A stretch of DNA of 64,000 nt. Source: Paramecium pentaurelia (taxonomy: Eukaryota > Ciliophora > Oligohymenophorea > Peniculida > Parameciidae). Below are positions 12,997 through 25,435 of the stretch, piece by piece. The stretch spans positions 186,001-250,000 of the forward strand of contig CAJJDO010000086.1 in the NCBI GenBank assembly GCA_905183005.1. Direction: 5' to 3'. The position numbers were made by a program, and so were the translations under genes. Under the pieces are notes generated by a model. The model had not been told where the DNA came from. It was given only the letters and a program-made list of their open reading frames with translations, and ran no database searches. Every line of letters starts with the position of its first letter. Position 1 is the first letter of the stretch.

Positions 12997-14349
12997 ATGA
13001 TTGCCTCTAAAATAATCAAAAGATAAGAATAACTCACATCAAATCCAATCTAAGATGTTTCTTAAATGAAAAAGGTACAAAGTAATCTAATGATGGTATC
13101 TAAAGCAAGTAGTTTACCAAAATAGTTTGATAAGAATGAGAAATTAAAAACTACAGGAAATAAAATGGAATCTTTTAAGCATTCAAAAAATAACTCTATG
13201 AATCATTTATCAACAACTGAAAACACTAAAATTATTGATTCTATTCAAAATGTTTCGTCCATTTATATTAATAATAAAACAGAAGAAATTTAACTTAGAA
13301 ATGAGATTTAACTTAAAGCATAAATTATTGCAGATTTAAATAAACATGTTTCTTAATTATAATAATAAAATACAAACAATGAAATGATTATTTCATAATT
13401 GGAAAAAGACGTTTAATAATTAAATTAAACTATCGAAAAAATGTGTGAATAATTAACAGATTCTAATAATGATTATAACAAAGAGATATAAAAATTTTAA
13501 GATTAAATTATAAATAAAGATAAAATCATTAAGTTTTTCAAAGCAGAAAACTAATAATTGTTAACTATTATTAAATAAGGTTCTTATGATAAAAAAAAAG
13601 TAGATAAAGAGAATTAACCAAATATTACTTAAGCTAATTAATAGGATTAAATTAATTATTTAAAAGATTAAATTGATCTATAAAGAAAATAGTTTTAATA
13701 AACTGAAGATTCTTTATAAAAATAAATAACTGGACTCAATTAATTTGTAAATGAATTATTTCAATAATAATCATCTGATAGATTAAACACGAATATAAGT
13801 AGTAGAAATGATAAAGATAATAGAAATAGAAAATTATCATTATAAAATGATATGGATACATTTCAATCATAATTATAATAACTTGATAAATAAAAACATA
13901 AATTAGATCATAAATTTGATAATATCTAATGCAATCTAAATTAATTAACTGAAAAACAATTAAACTATGTTTGTACAGATAACACTTAAAGTATGAAGGA
14001 AATCATTAAATTAAAATAAATAGTGTAAATATAAAAGAAATAAATTGAATTATAGTAAAAAACAATACTTAATCAACATTTCGAAATTCAAAATTTATAA
14101 ACATTACTTTATAAAAATGATCAATATAGTATTTCTAAAACTAAAGAAATTAAAGAAAATAATGAAGATATTATAACTAATGAATTTACTAATTCTCCAA
14201 AAGATGATATGTAAATTTTTATATTTATATATAGTTATCATTTAAATGACAGTTAAAGTGAGATTAAACCTAAATATTATATGGATAGCATATAAAATAC
14301 ATTCCAGAAGTTTTAAGTAATAACAGAAGAAAGCACTTTTAGAAGTTGA
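12997..14349 (+). CDS. Coiled-coil protein of unknown function
   Basis: ATG at 12997 to TGA at 14349. One probable 24-nt intron near 14211, which keeps frame, leaves 1329 coding nt, or 442 residues. The sequence is rich in Gln, Asn, Lys and Glu with heptad-like spacing of Leu and Ile (for example IISQLEKDVQQLNQTIEKM) over most of its length. There is no signal peptide, membrane segment or enzyme motif. In-frame ATGs further on (13060 and 13093) are alternatives. The start was chosen because the frame is open back to 12997. It is divergent from the PHD gene across 254 bp. A role in a cortical or centrosomal scaffold would fit but is only a guess. Confidence 0.7.
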
Positions 14350-14432
14350 ATTCTATACTTTAAATCTTTTTAAATTATTACTTTTTTTTTAATTAATTAT
14401 TTATTTCCAAATAGTATAAATCTATTAAGTTA

Positions 14433-15228
14433 ATGAATTAATCAAAGAATAAGATAACATTAACAGATGATCAACATGAAAAATTAGAATAATTGTAACA
14501 AAAGGTTCAAGCAGAAGTTCCAAATTTATTAAGGGAAAATCTTATATAAAAATATGAGAATAAGGATCATTTAATTAGATTAATGATTGCTAGAGAATGG
14601 AAAGGTAAATGATGCATTTGAATAATGGAAAAGATGGGTTGAATGGAGAAAACAATATAGAGCAGATGATATCAAAATTGAAGAAATTTAATAAGAGATT
14701 GATTTAAGAAAAGCCTTTTGGAATGGAGTCGATAAATTAGGAAATCCATGTTTAATTATTAAAACAAAGAGACATTTCCCTGGTTAAAGTAATCCTGAAA
14801 CACTCATCAGATTTTTTTTGTATATGATTGATTAAGGAATTCAGAAAGCAGATTTAGTTGGAACTGGTAGAATTAGTGTAATTTGGGATAGAGAAGGTGT
14901 TACATCAAAGAATTTTGATACATCAATGTTTACAATAATGAAGAAAGTAATAACTTTTGTTTAAGATAATTATGCAGAGAGATTACATTAATTATTCATA
15001 CTATATCCAAATTTCTTAGTTAAATCTATTATGACTGTTATAAAACCATTCCTAAGTGAGAAAACAAAATCTAAGATAATATTATGTAATCAGATGAAGG
15101 ATCTACAATAATATGTTGGTGAAAATTATTAGATTTCTGAAGGTATAATTTAGGAGAATGTTGAATAGATATAAGGATAGTATAATGAAGAAAATTAAAA
15201 TTAAATAGAAGAGATTATAAATTAATGA
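14433..15228 (+). CDS. CRAL-TRIO (Sec14-like) lipid-binding protein, frameshifted
   Basis: Sec14-like proteins carry phosphatidylinositol or other lipids in the cytosol and at membranes. The N-terminal CRAL-TRIO-N helix (NLIQKYENKDHLIRLMIARE) is followed by the lipid-binding fold, with FWNGVDKLGNPCLIIKTKRH, ISVIWDREGVTSKNFD, LFILYPNFLVKSIMTVIKPF and SEKTKSKIIL in the usual order. The total length is 796 nt, one more than a multiple of three. The extra base lies at AAAGGTAAATG (14601-14611): reading GTA AAT GAT in place of GGT AAA TGA restores WKVNDAFEQWKRWVEWR, the expected helix. No GT...AG intron of acceptable size fixes the frame. Either a sequencing or assembly error or a real recent frameshift. 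Corrected length is about 264 residues. Confidence 0.75.
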
Positions 15229-15331
15229 CATTATTATATTTAGTATATCTTAATAAATTATATGTCTATTACAATATATGAGAATTAAAGAAAATCATTT
15301 GTTAAACATTCTAAATGGTAATGTATTCTTT

Positions 15332-16782
15332 TCATTTAAATTTACTTAAATTTGAAAATTCTATTAAAATAAATCTAATAATTTAATTAATCATTTCAAT
15401 TTTATACTGATAATTACTATTAGATTAAATATATAAAATAATTTAAAAAATGAGTTTTTTAATTCGTTTCAATAAATATATATACATTTTCTCTAAACTG
15501 TTATCATAAGTAATCTAAATATTATTGAATGATAAATAATTATATTTTAATAATAGTAAATCAGACTAGAAAGTAACCTTTTCTTATTGTTGGTTATGGT
15601 AAAGTAGATGTTTTTTCTTGTGAAACTATCCATTATTGAATATTATTAAATTATTCAATAGTTCTGTTTATAATCTATACTTATTATATAAACCTTCATA
15701 TCTTGGTGAATTATTAAAGCCAGTTTTATCACTGGCCAAAGCTATGTATTAATACATTTCCAATTTTCTATTTGGGGTCATAATGACTCATTAAGACCTT
15801 GTCCTTAATAGACCCAAGACTTTGATGAGGATTTGAAACTTTAACTCTAGATGGCTCGAAAATTTCATTTGATAGAAATTAAGAATTATATTTTCTTTCA
15901 GTTTATCGAATGTTTAAGTTTGCTGTATCTTTAATGACTTTAATGTCTCGTATTTTCTTTTGAAAATATTTATCAACATAATATTTCTAATGGATATTGT
16001 CAGATGTTTATGGAAATACAATTTCATAACATTCATCATCTGATGATACTTATTCTATATCAAAAATTAGATGATCTTTATTAATCTTATTTGATAAACT
16101 TCCTTATTCTAATCTACTCAAGGCTAACAAACGAACTCTTGAATTTTCATCCTAATAAAAATAATATAGATTACCTCACAATTTCCATTAATCATTCTTT
16201 CATGAAAGAGTTTGGTTTTCTCAATTTATCCAACATAAAAATAATACTTTCCTAATAATTCATATGCTAGTAATTCATCATTCTTTTATTTTATTTTCCA
16301 AGCTGCCATCAAATATTTCGTGAAGTACAATTAACTTAATTTTGGATAGATTCTTAATAGACATTCACCTAAACCTCTGTAAGCTTTCATTTAATTAGTA
16401 AAATGAGTTTCACTATCTGATAATCTCTTACAAATTTTAAAATATATAGCTCCTTGTATTAAATCCCCAAAATATACAATATTTGTTAACGCCTTCCATG
16501 GCTATTCTAGTTGTTGTATAAATTATTTAGAATTGAAATATCACGTATTTTGCAATACCATTCTCAATTAAAATATATATAATTTCAATTTTCTTTATCA
16601 TGGATTCATTTTTCAATAATAACTAATTATAGTAAAGGTATGTTTATAAGCCATCAATCTAATTTAAATTTGAATCAATGATCCTTATTTGATAATAAAT
16701 TCAAACTAAATTTATTTAGTCTAACTTTTTAAACAATTGTTAATTCCAAAAATGTTCAAACTCTTTATGAATTAATTTTCAT
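15332..16782 (-). CDS. Helical-repeat (TPR-like) protein, unknown function
   Basis: The clearest part (16,480-16,200) reads as antiparallel helices typical of TPR or SEL1 repeats: AYRGLGECLLRIYPKLSQLY, then AWKIKQKNDELLAYELLGKY, then FYVGQIEKTKLFHERMI. A 23-nt intron (about 16,163-16,185) leads into an acidic stretch with VSSDDECYEIVFPQ and a Lys-rich segment. A 34-nt intron then allows the frame to continue through MTPNRKLEMYQYIALASDKT to a TGA at 15332; without it the frame ends at 15729. The 5' end needs 48- to 52-nt introns and is uncertain, so both limits are provisional. No catalytic motif is seen. Confidence 0.5.
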
Positions 16783-18372
16783 TTTATTTATTTTAAGATA
16801 AAGTAAAAAGTGAAAATAGTTCTCATTTCTAATAAAATTTAAATATCTTCTTCTTATGGAATTTTATTAATTATAATGAATATCTATCCTCTAATCCAAA
16901 GTTAATAAGCAAATTTTATATTAATATCAAATACTATATAAAATGAAATATATTATAAATATAAAACTACTATCATTACAATTTATAAATTGCGTAATTA
17001 ATAATATAAAAAATTGCATATCAATATATTCACTTAGTATAATCAAGAAGTACATTAATTATTGAATTGATTGCTAAAGCATTCTTTTATCTTTTTTCTT
17101 TAAGTCTTACTTTTCTATCTTATTTTATTTTAAATTAATATATTAAGAGAAACAAATTATAAAATATATAAAGTCTAGCTCATAAATTCTTGAATCTCTA
17201 TCGACTTATTTATAATTGTATTGTTTTAAATAATTATGTTGTTTTTATGATGAAAAATATGGTTATTAGAATATTTGTTAAGAATCTATAAAATTATTGA
17301 TTGTTAAACTTTGAAAACTATAAAAACTAAATATTCAAAAGTCATGTTATTATTTTTAATTAAGCCATTAGTATTTATTGTAAATATTGATGTTTTTAAA
17401 TTCTACATGATTAATCAACATCATTATAAACCTTTGAATTTGTAATGAGATTAAGGTAACTAATACAATACTACTTTTTAAGAGAGTTATGACCTTTTGT
17501 TCAATAGAATAAAAAAGAACTTTGACTTTTATATATATTTATATTATCATAAATGTTCAGTAAAAATGTGAAATTTATAATTTTAATATGAGTTCATGAA
17601 TAGAAGCAAGCATCAAATAGATTCTTACGATTCTTTTTTGTTCTAATTTTTTGATGAATTTATAAAATATTAGATAACTAATCTTTTGTTCATACTTTAG
17701 TTTCGAAATATTCAAATATAGGTTAATTATTAACAATATTTGAGCATTAATGAAATGAATAGGGCAATAACTCCCCATTAGAAATGGTTAAAATTTGAAA
17801 TTATATTAATTGATGCCTTTCATATAATAACAATTGAAATAATCGCATTTAAGGTATTAAAATGTTAAAGAAGGATGAGCTAGTAAAAGATGTGAATAAA
17901 ATTGAGGAATATTGAGCTTCAAAATGAATAATTAGAGATGTTTATAAAAAATAATTGGAAATGAATGACATATTTTAAGGAAAGATCATTTAAGAATTTA
18001 TAGTAAAATAAAAATTGAAGTTAATAAGAAAGTTGAAATGGAATTTTACCATTTGGATTGATATATGAGTGTTGAAAAGACTGAAATTTATTTTTTAAAA
18101 ATGTTATTAGTGAATAGTTGGTTGATTTTAATTAAGTAATTAATTGTATTAAATCATGCAGTAAAATGAAAAGAGTAATATTTTTAATTTGTGGTAATTG
18201 ATTGGAGATTGTTGAAAGTAGGGTATAAAATGAATAAAGGTAATTTTTATGTTCAAATTGAGAGTAAATGGAGAGGAAATATTTATAAATTTTAAAAAGT
18301 TGTTACAACTAATTTAATAAAAAATATATAATTATTATTTTTCATATTATCAATAGCATTAACATTAGGTAA
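16783..18372. other. 1.6-kb stretch without a supportable gene
   Basis: Very A+T-rich. From about 17,860 to 18,300 the plus strand is purine-rich and gives short open pieces starting at an ATG near 17,862, which two or three hypothetical introns can extend. In-frame TGAs remain frequent and no motif appears. This could be a decayed gene. The rest shows no RNA gene, repeat or open frame worth naming. Confidence 0.5.
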
Positions 18373-19123
18373 TCAAGAATTGATTCTTGGTAATAAAAAG
18401 CCATATTATGATTAGTATAAATTATGTTAGATTGGAAATGGATATTAAGTTTGATTAGGGGAAGGAGGTTCATGCTCTTGTTTTACATTAATTTATTGTT
18501 TAACTTCTAGAAGTTGTTTAATTACTAATTATGATGCCCATAATAAATTTTGTAGAGTACTTTAATAAAGTGGATTAGGGTTTTCCATAGTTCTTTATAA
18601 TTATTAGGATAATATGATATAGAGTTTTTAACATTGTGATTGAAGAAGAGAACGCTATTCTTTAGCTAAACTTACTTAGTCTTCCTTTGTTGGTTGTTTA
18701 TCTATATAAATCTATATAATTATATTTAAATTTACTTGACTAACTTCGGATGATACAATAGGCTCTGATAGTTAAAATGTGAATGGATTTATGATTGATA
18801 TTTTCAGAATATTCTCAATCTTTAGCTTCTTCTTTCTGGTTTCCTTTTTCCCTATACGACCATCTTTCTCGTATGCCTTTTAAATTGTGCGAACAGTACA
18901 GTATTTAAGTTTAAGTCTATTAGCTACCTATATTAAATAAATGATTAAAATATCATATATATTAGTTATAGTTAATGATAATTTTAGCAATATTTGATAC
19001 CTCTTAAAGGGAAAGTTTGTCATTGATTAGTAGTTTGAGTACAACTTTTCTTTCTTCTTTATTGATCTTTTAGTATTTTCTTGTATGCTTTTATTAATCA
19101 TCGACATCTCCTGATTTAGTCAT
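18373..19123 (-). CDS. Helix-turn-helix DNA-binding protein (transposase-type HTH)
   Basis: Two introns (a long one of 73 nt near 18,950-19,022 and one of 24 nt) leave 654 coding nt, or 217 residues. Splicing creates a clean helix-turn-helix: LSLQEVANRLKLKYCTVRTI, followed by QKAYEKDGRIGKKETRKKK. This resembles the HTH of Tc1/mariner- and IS-type transposases and homeodomain-like proteins: a 'go to the next site' helix, a turn, a recognition helix and a basic tail. The C-terminal ~110 residues are Gln/Pro-rich and contain no DDE/D triad. It could be a domesticated transposase DNA-binding domain or a transcription regulator; I cannot separate these. The plus-strand frames opposite are shadows. 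Confidence 0.65.
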
Positions 19124-20160
19124 GATCAAAGAATCTTAATTTATTATATTTATAAAATAAAATTTTAAAAATAATGCTTATTAATTTAAATTAAGATTCA
19201 TTTTATTATTAATTATATACACTTATTAGCATTGATTTTACAAATTATTAAAAAGTAATTCAAAATCATGTCTTAACTATTTAAAATAAAAAATAAAATG
19301 ATAGTTTAAAAACCTTATGAATATATGTATCATATTTATGTATTCAAAATTTTATAAATAATTCACATCACAATATTTAATAAATCATCTATAATTCTGA
19401 TACTACCTTCTTTAATATTATTGGATTAAATTAAATATCCCAGCATATCAATATAAAAAATGCAGATATTCTTGGATATTGATTTTAGACAATGTACTCA
19501 ATTTCGTTTTAAAATTTATAATTATCATACACACTCTTCTAAAATCAATAAACATAAGTTTCTTTATTTAGAAACATTATAATCAATTGATCTTACACTA
19601 TGAAAATTTATCATCTAGGGCTTATAGTTAAATTATTCTACAGTTATATTTTTATATATAAATTTTCAAATAATTACTTCTCAACTGAATTTCAAAGTAA
19701 ATTTGCCAAAATAATAAGTATTGTTATACAATTTAATATCTATATAAATATAAGGATTATGATTCTATTATTCAATTTTGCTTAATAAATATATATATGA
19801 TAAGTTTTGATAAAAAATAGAAATTCTCTGTAATTCTTTTAACTATTTTTATTCTTAATTGAGTTTAAATAATATTGAATAAGAGATATTTATAAGTAAT
19901 AGATATTGATTGATCTAAATTTTTTAATTAGAGGAATTGATTATTTATTTAAAGTTTAGATGTTAATTATACTGAAGTAAATTAATTCTTTTGATTATGA
20001 GCTTATATGGATAACATCGAAAAGCAATTTAAAAATTAAAGGTTTTGTAATAAGTGCAAGTGATTTTTGAAGAATCTATTGTTGAATATATAATTTTTTT
20101 AGTATTAATTAATTATATTTTAAATGAATAAATATTATTTAGTGTTTAATATGATATATA
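19124..20160. other. 1-kb intergenic stretch, nothing recognised
   Basis: Lies upstream of the HTH gene (19123) and downstream of the CDPK gene (stop 20161). It is extremely A+T-rich with many TGAs in all frames on both strands. The one plus-strand frame of about 60 codons near 19,600 contains no glutamine TAA/TAG codons and no motif, so I do not call it a gene. Confidence 0.5.
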
Positions 20161-21869
20161 TCATTCTATTTTTTTCATCATGCTAAAAAATTCATCTAAT
20201 GAGATTTGTCCATCAGAATTGGAATCAAATTCTTGAACCACTTATTTCCACATATCTTCAGAGATACCACTAAATATTTCCTTTAATTCATCTACACTAA
20301 TCAAACCACTTTTATCCTATATTATATAATATTTTACTTTATCAAACATTCTAAATGTCATCTACAATCTCTATTTAGATAATAATTATTATCTATCTAT
20401 AGTGGCTATAACAAACTCTATTCATATATATATTATAAACATAAGTACCAGTATAATCTATAGAACCAGAATTATTTTTATCAACTTATTAAAATATACG
20501 ATTAACTTCTTCTGCTGCTTCAACTGGTTTCATAATCTTAGAATATCCTGCCAATAATTCCTCTTTGCTTAATTTACCATCTTAATTAGTATCAAGACAT
20601 TAAAATGTTTTTAATAATTCTGCTTTCTCCTCTTTAGTTGCTAATTAATTCACAATAAATTTAAAAACAGCTTCTTATAATTTTTATTATGCTGTGAATT
20701 TCTTCATATTTGTTAATACTTTTGTCATTAATGGTTTATCGAATTCAAGAGGATTACTAAACTTTTTAATCCAAGGATCAGATAACGCTTAATGAGCACT
20801 CAACCTTTTGCCTAAGAATCTATAAAACTGAACTACTTGGATCCAATTATAATAGTTTTCTAATGAAATCTTTGGCTTCCTTAGACACATCTTCCCATTC
20901 TTAAGAATCAAATGAATAAACTCCTTTTGAAACTTTCTCCATTATTTTATCTTCAGTTTTTCCATCAAATGGAGGATAACTTAATAATTTATTCTACATA
21001 TGTTACCCACATAAAAGTATGTATAAAATTACACCACAAGACCATAAATCACATTTTTCATCATATTTCTTTTTCAATACTTCAGGTGCTATATAATATG
21101 GAGTTCCTAATTTCTAATTCAATTTTTAATTTGGTACAAACTCTTTAGAAGTACCAAAATCAATAATTTTAAGTAAAGAATTTTCTTTTTCTGATTCATA
21201 CAATAGATTCTCAGGTTTTAAGTCTCTTTTTACAATATTCATTTTAATACCTATGAACAATCTTTTCATCATGACAATAATGAACTGCCGATAATATTTG
21301 TTTCATTATTTCAGAAGCTTTCTTTTCAGAAAAACTCCCCTCTGCTCTAATTTTATCGAATAGTTCTCCTCCTGTACACAACTCTGTTACTATATAGAAA
21401 AATCTTTCATCTTAATAAAATTCGAATATTTTAATGATGTTTGGATGATCCTATTAGATATAAATATTATTGATACTAATTTCTACAGCATCTTAACTTC
21501 ATTCATTAACCTTTCTTATTCCTCTTTGCTAGTTTAAGATTTATGTATTATTTTAACAGCCTTCAATAGATTCGTACTTTTATGAATAGCTTTACGCACC
21601 TCTCCATAGGCTCCTTGAATTATAATCAATAACATTATTTATACCACTTCCCAAAGGAGGATTTAAGAGCGTATAATCCCTTGTTATCCTTCCTAATTTC
21701 TCACTTGTTATTATTAGATGTCCGATGTCTGGTTATACTTTTTTCAATTTAGATACATACCATCATTCAATTGATATTTTTAAGTAGTAGTATTTCCTTG
21801 GTCTGATTAGTTCTGCTGGTTCTTTGAAGCTAAACTATTTTAAGGTCTTTTTCCAGAGCAGGTACCCAT
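20161..21869 (-). CDS. Calcium-dependent protein kinase (CDPK)
   Basis: Ser/Thr kinase fused to a calmodulin-like domain, activated by Ca2+. The N-terminus MGTCSGKRP fits N-myristoylation with palmitoylation, so a membrane location is likely. The kinase domain shows the glycine loop LGSGAYGEV, AVKIIHKS, VHRDLKPENLL (split by a 25-nt intron), KIIDFGTSKEF, GTPYYIAPEV and CDLWSCGVILY; catalytic Lys, Asp and DFG are all present. Four EF-hands follow: DTNQDGKLSKEEL, DKNNSGSIDYTEF (split by a 31-nt intron), DKSGLISVDEL (weaker) and DSNSDGQISLDEF. At least six introns of 23-31 nt are needed. The family is abundant in ciliates and apicomplexans. The start codon is only 24 bp from the divergent gene at 21894. 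Confidence 0.92.
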
Positions 21870-21893
21870 AAGTTATTATAATTAAATTAATAA

Positions 21894-22567
21894 ATGGGAA
21901 CTTGTACTCAAACTAATAATAAAGTACTACATTAAGAAAAAACCTTACATAAATTGGTTATGTATTTCTATAATGTTTCTATGCATTCACATCCAGATAT
22001 TGATAGTCTCATCAATATCAAATTGGATTCTTGTAAGATTATGCAAAGAGGATTGAGTAAAACCTTAACAGAAGAAATAGTGCTATTCTTAAATTCTTAT
22101 AAGATCAGAACTCCGGAACAAGATGAATTACTCAATCATTTCAATTATGTTTACAAATAATCTTTAAAGAAGTTTAATCAATTTGAAACAAATCTAGGCA
22201 AAGTGATATTAATTGTATTATATATAATATATATAAGACATCAATAGAAGTGTTATTATGCTTTAAATCACTTGAAATGGGGGATTTAACACCTGTTGAT
22301 GTTTGGTGGGTCTAAGAACATTTTCAAATTAGATATAGATTATTGAATGAATAATATAACATAGAATACGACCACTTTTTGGATATGAATTTCTTAATTA
22401 AGTTTCTCTATCTTCTCAAAGAATGTGTGAGAATTGAACTAAAAAAGAATAGCCTTGAATTAAATTAGTTTTTTCTCTCAGTTAGGCATGACTAATCAGA
22501 TATTCAACATACATCTAGAACTGAAGATAGCTATAAAAATTAATAAAAAAGATTAGATACAATTTGA
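21894..22567 (+). CDS. Unknown protein with N-terminal acylation signal MGTC
   Basis: One 35-nt intron (about 22,209-22,243) leaves 639 coding nt, or 212 residues. It begins MGTCTQTN, a good N-myristoylation/palmitoylation signal and the same first four residues as its divergent neighbour CDPK. The rest looks all-helical (LTEEIVLFLNSYKIRTPEQD, DHFLDMNFLIKFLYLLKECV) with no membrane span or known motif. The very short shared upstream region suggests co-expression with the CDPK, so a membrane-anchored partner or regulator is a reasonable guess, not more. Confidence 0.75.
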
Positions 22568-23154
22568 TGATTACCTCAATTTATTAATTAAATTTTGTCA
22601 ATTTCTGAATAATAATTAAGTTTTATTCAATTATTACTCCATTTATAATATAAGTTAGTATATATAACAAAATAATTCAAAGAGAATGACAAATTTGATC
22701 TTATTAAAAACAATTATTGGCCTTCATTTCCGATTATTATTAAATTTTTATATTGAATAATAAATATATGTAATCTTAATTTAGGTTGAGTAAATTTACT
22801 ATTCATCTTATTTATTTATTTTGGTTTGACTTTGTTTTATTATTATTTGAATTATAAAAACATCAAACACATTTAATAATTAATAGAATAATTAATTATA
22901 ATTATCTTATGATAATTTTATATACTTTAAAATATCTTAAATAAAGGATAATTCATTGTGAAGAACTAAGTTTTAATGGGAACTATTTATAGGCATAATT
23001 TCTTTTAATATTAATATAATGATATTCTATATATATGTATTTTATATAATAATAATATATGAGTTAAAAAATCCATTGTCTCAATTTGAAGTATAAATGT
23101 TGTCTTTTTAAGGATTTAAATAAGATAAACCTTTGTAATGATTTGTGCTACATT
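22568..23154. other. Intergenic, nothing recognised
   Basis: A+T-rich sequence between the MGTC gene and the SRPK relic, with frequent TGAs in all frames. No intron-corrected frame, repeat or RNA gene could be recognised. Confidence 0.5.
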
Positions 23155-25413
23155 ACTTTAGGAATGAATAAATTGAAGAATTGATGGATCACTTGGATTA
23201 TGAACATGATAGTGAAGATGAAGGGATAGAAGATTATTCCATAGGAGGTTATTTATTATTAGTATCATTAATATAGGATATCATCCAGTTCATATTAAAG
23301 GAGTATTACTAAATAGATATGTTGTTATGTAAAAGGGATGGTTTTTTTACTGTATGGTTGGTTTAAGATTTTCAACATACTTTTGTGGCTTTAAAATTTA
23401 AAAGAGTGCATCTCAATATTTGGAAGCTGCATATGATGAAGTAATTGTTATTTTAGGTAGAAATTCTATAAAAAATTACTTAGAACTGTATATAAGTCAG
23501 TTTGGATTCAATCACTTAAAGAATATTATGCAGATGTTTAGATTATCATATGTTTATTAAAAATAAGGAAGAACTTCATTCAACAGAGATGATACTCACA
23601 AAGTTTATTTATTGAATTTTTTTTTATATAAAAGACCTTATGGACATCATTGTTGTATGGTATTTGAGATATTGGGAGTAAATCTATTATAGATATTAAA
23701 GATATGAATTTAAAGGAGTAAAATAATATAATATAATGATTAGTGTTTTATGGATATTGTTAGAAGTGTTGCTAAGTAGATTTTGATAGGATTAGATTAT
23801 TTACATAGAATTTTGGAAGTTATCCATACATACTTGAAACCTGAGAATGTTTTAATATGTTTGTCTGATGAGGAGATAAAAGATATAGTAGAAAATGGAT
23901 AAATGTCATCAAATTAATTATTCTCAGATAGAATCATATCTATAGATAAATGCTAGGAATAGTAGAAGAAATAACAGTTGTTGATGATAATAATACAGTT
24001 TAAAAATAAGAGGAAGACAATTTAAATACTTAGTCTACAAATTTAACAAAAACTCAAAAGAGAAAACTATTAAGAAAAAAAAATAATAATAAGAATAATT
24101 AAATGAATTTATTAATTAATATACTGAATATATAGAACCTGAAAGGCCTAAATCAATAAAAGAATTGTTTTAACAAAAAAAAGTATTGGTTTAATCTAAT
24201 TTTAGGATTTCATTGGCATAACAATAGAAATTGCTAGAAAATTTTCATTAAAAGATAGCAGATCTTGGTAATGCTTGTTGGATACATCATCATTTCTCAA
24301 ATTTGATTTAGACAAGACAGTATCGATCTCCTGAAGTTCTGTTGGGAATCAAATAAAATTCCATTGCAGATATTTGGAGTTTAGCTTGCATGATATTTGA
24401 AATATTAACTGGAGAATTTTTATTTGAACCTAGATAAAGCTCAAACTTTTCAAAAAATGAAGTCCATTTGACCTAAATTTAAGAGATTTTAGGCAAGTTC
24501 CCCTTAGAACATTATACTAGAGGTTTTAAAGCTAAAGTATTTGTATATTAAGTATTGTTTCAGAAGTACTTTACAAGTAACGGTCAGATAAAAAGGTTTC
24601 CATAACTAAATTATTGGAGTTTATTCAATATACCACAGTTAATGGTAGATTAATTACTAAATTTGTATATGATTGAATTTAGTGCTATATAATTTATGGA
24701 ACAAAGCTATTGTTTAAGTTTTCTTCTATAAAAATTTAATTAATTCAAATTTATTTATAACTTATTCTGTAACAGATTATTATCCATTCAAATTAGAAGA
24801 AGCATAATCATTTGCATCATTTATGATCATATAAATATTTGAATTATCAAATGTACCCGAATATAGAATTACAGCTTAAGAAGTGTTAAAGAGAGAATTA
24901 TGTTCTAATAATTTGGATGATTCACATAGACTTGCTTTATTGAAGAAATATATAGATTCAATATTTGCATTTTAAAATTTCAGAAATATCATTCCAATTT
25001 CTGGATTGTTAAAGGCCAAAACTGATTAATAAATTAGATATAAAATGAATGAAGAGGAATTTAAGATGTATATTAAACTAAAGAGAGAAAATGAAGAAAA
25101 GGAGCAATCAGATTAGAATATTGAAGGAATTTAATTATCTTTATTATTAAAAAATAGAATAGTATGATGAATTATTTAATAATTTGGCATCAACTAGATC
25201 TTATGAAGGATCTAATTAATAAAGTTCAAACAAGATAAAGTGATTAAAAAAGAGGGGAAATATGTGGATCATAGCATGATTGATAGATCATTTATAGATT
25301 TAGGATATATAGGATGTGGAGATGGAATAGATTTAGAATAATTAAGACAGTATCGGAAATTGGTAGTTTAGTTGAATTATAGTACTTATTAAGTATGTAA
25401 TAATTTTGAATGA
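23155..25413 (+). pseudogene. Broken SR-protein kinase (SRPK) gene
   Basis: Conserved SRPK blocks appear in order but in changing frames. SIGGYHPVHIKG and LLNRYVVMQK come first. The glycine loop after them is damaged: TVWLVQDFQHTFVALK is legible only in another frame. SASQYLEAAYDEV follows, then CCMVFEILGVNLLQ, VIHTYLKPENVL, IADLGNACW, TRQYRSPEVLLG and ADIWSLACMIFEILTGEFLF, and finally a C-terminal tail with EEAQSFASFM and EYRITAQEVLKREL. At least five one- or two-base indels, plus a missing Leu codon in the loop, cannot be explained by introns. The catalytic Asp of HTDLKPEN is Tyr here. SRPKs phosphorylate RS-domain splicing factors, so this copy cannot do so. It ends 22 bp from the convergent gene at 25436. 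It could be one of two duplicates being lost, as is common after the Paramecium genome duplications. Confidence 0.8.
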
Positions 25414-25435
25414 TTTTATAATTGAATTTTTTATT

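Noticed and set aside
18350..18650. Apparent plus-strand secreted Cys-containing protein (CLTSRSCLITNYD) with an in-frame TGA
   Set aside because: The minus strand here is the open C-terminal part of the HTH gene, rich in Gln/Pro; the plus frame is its shadow.
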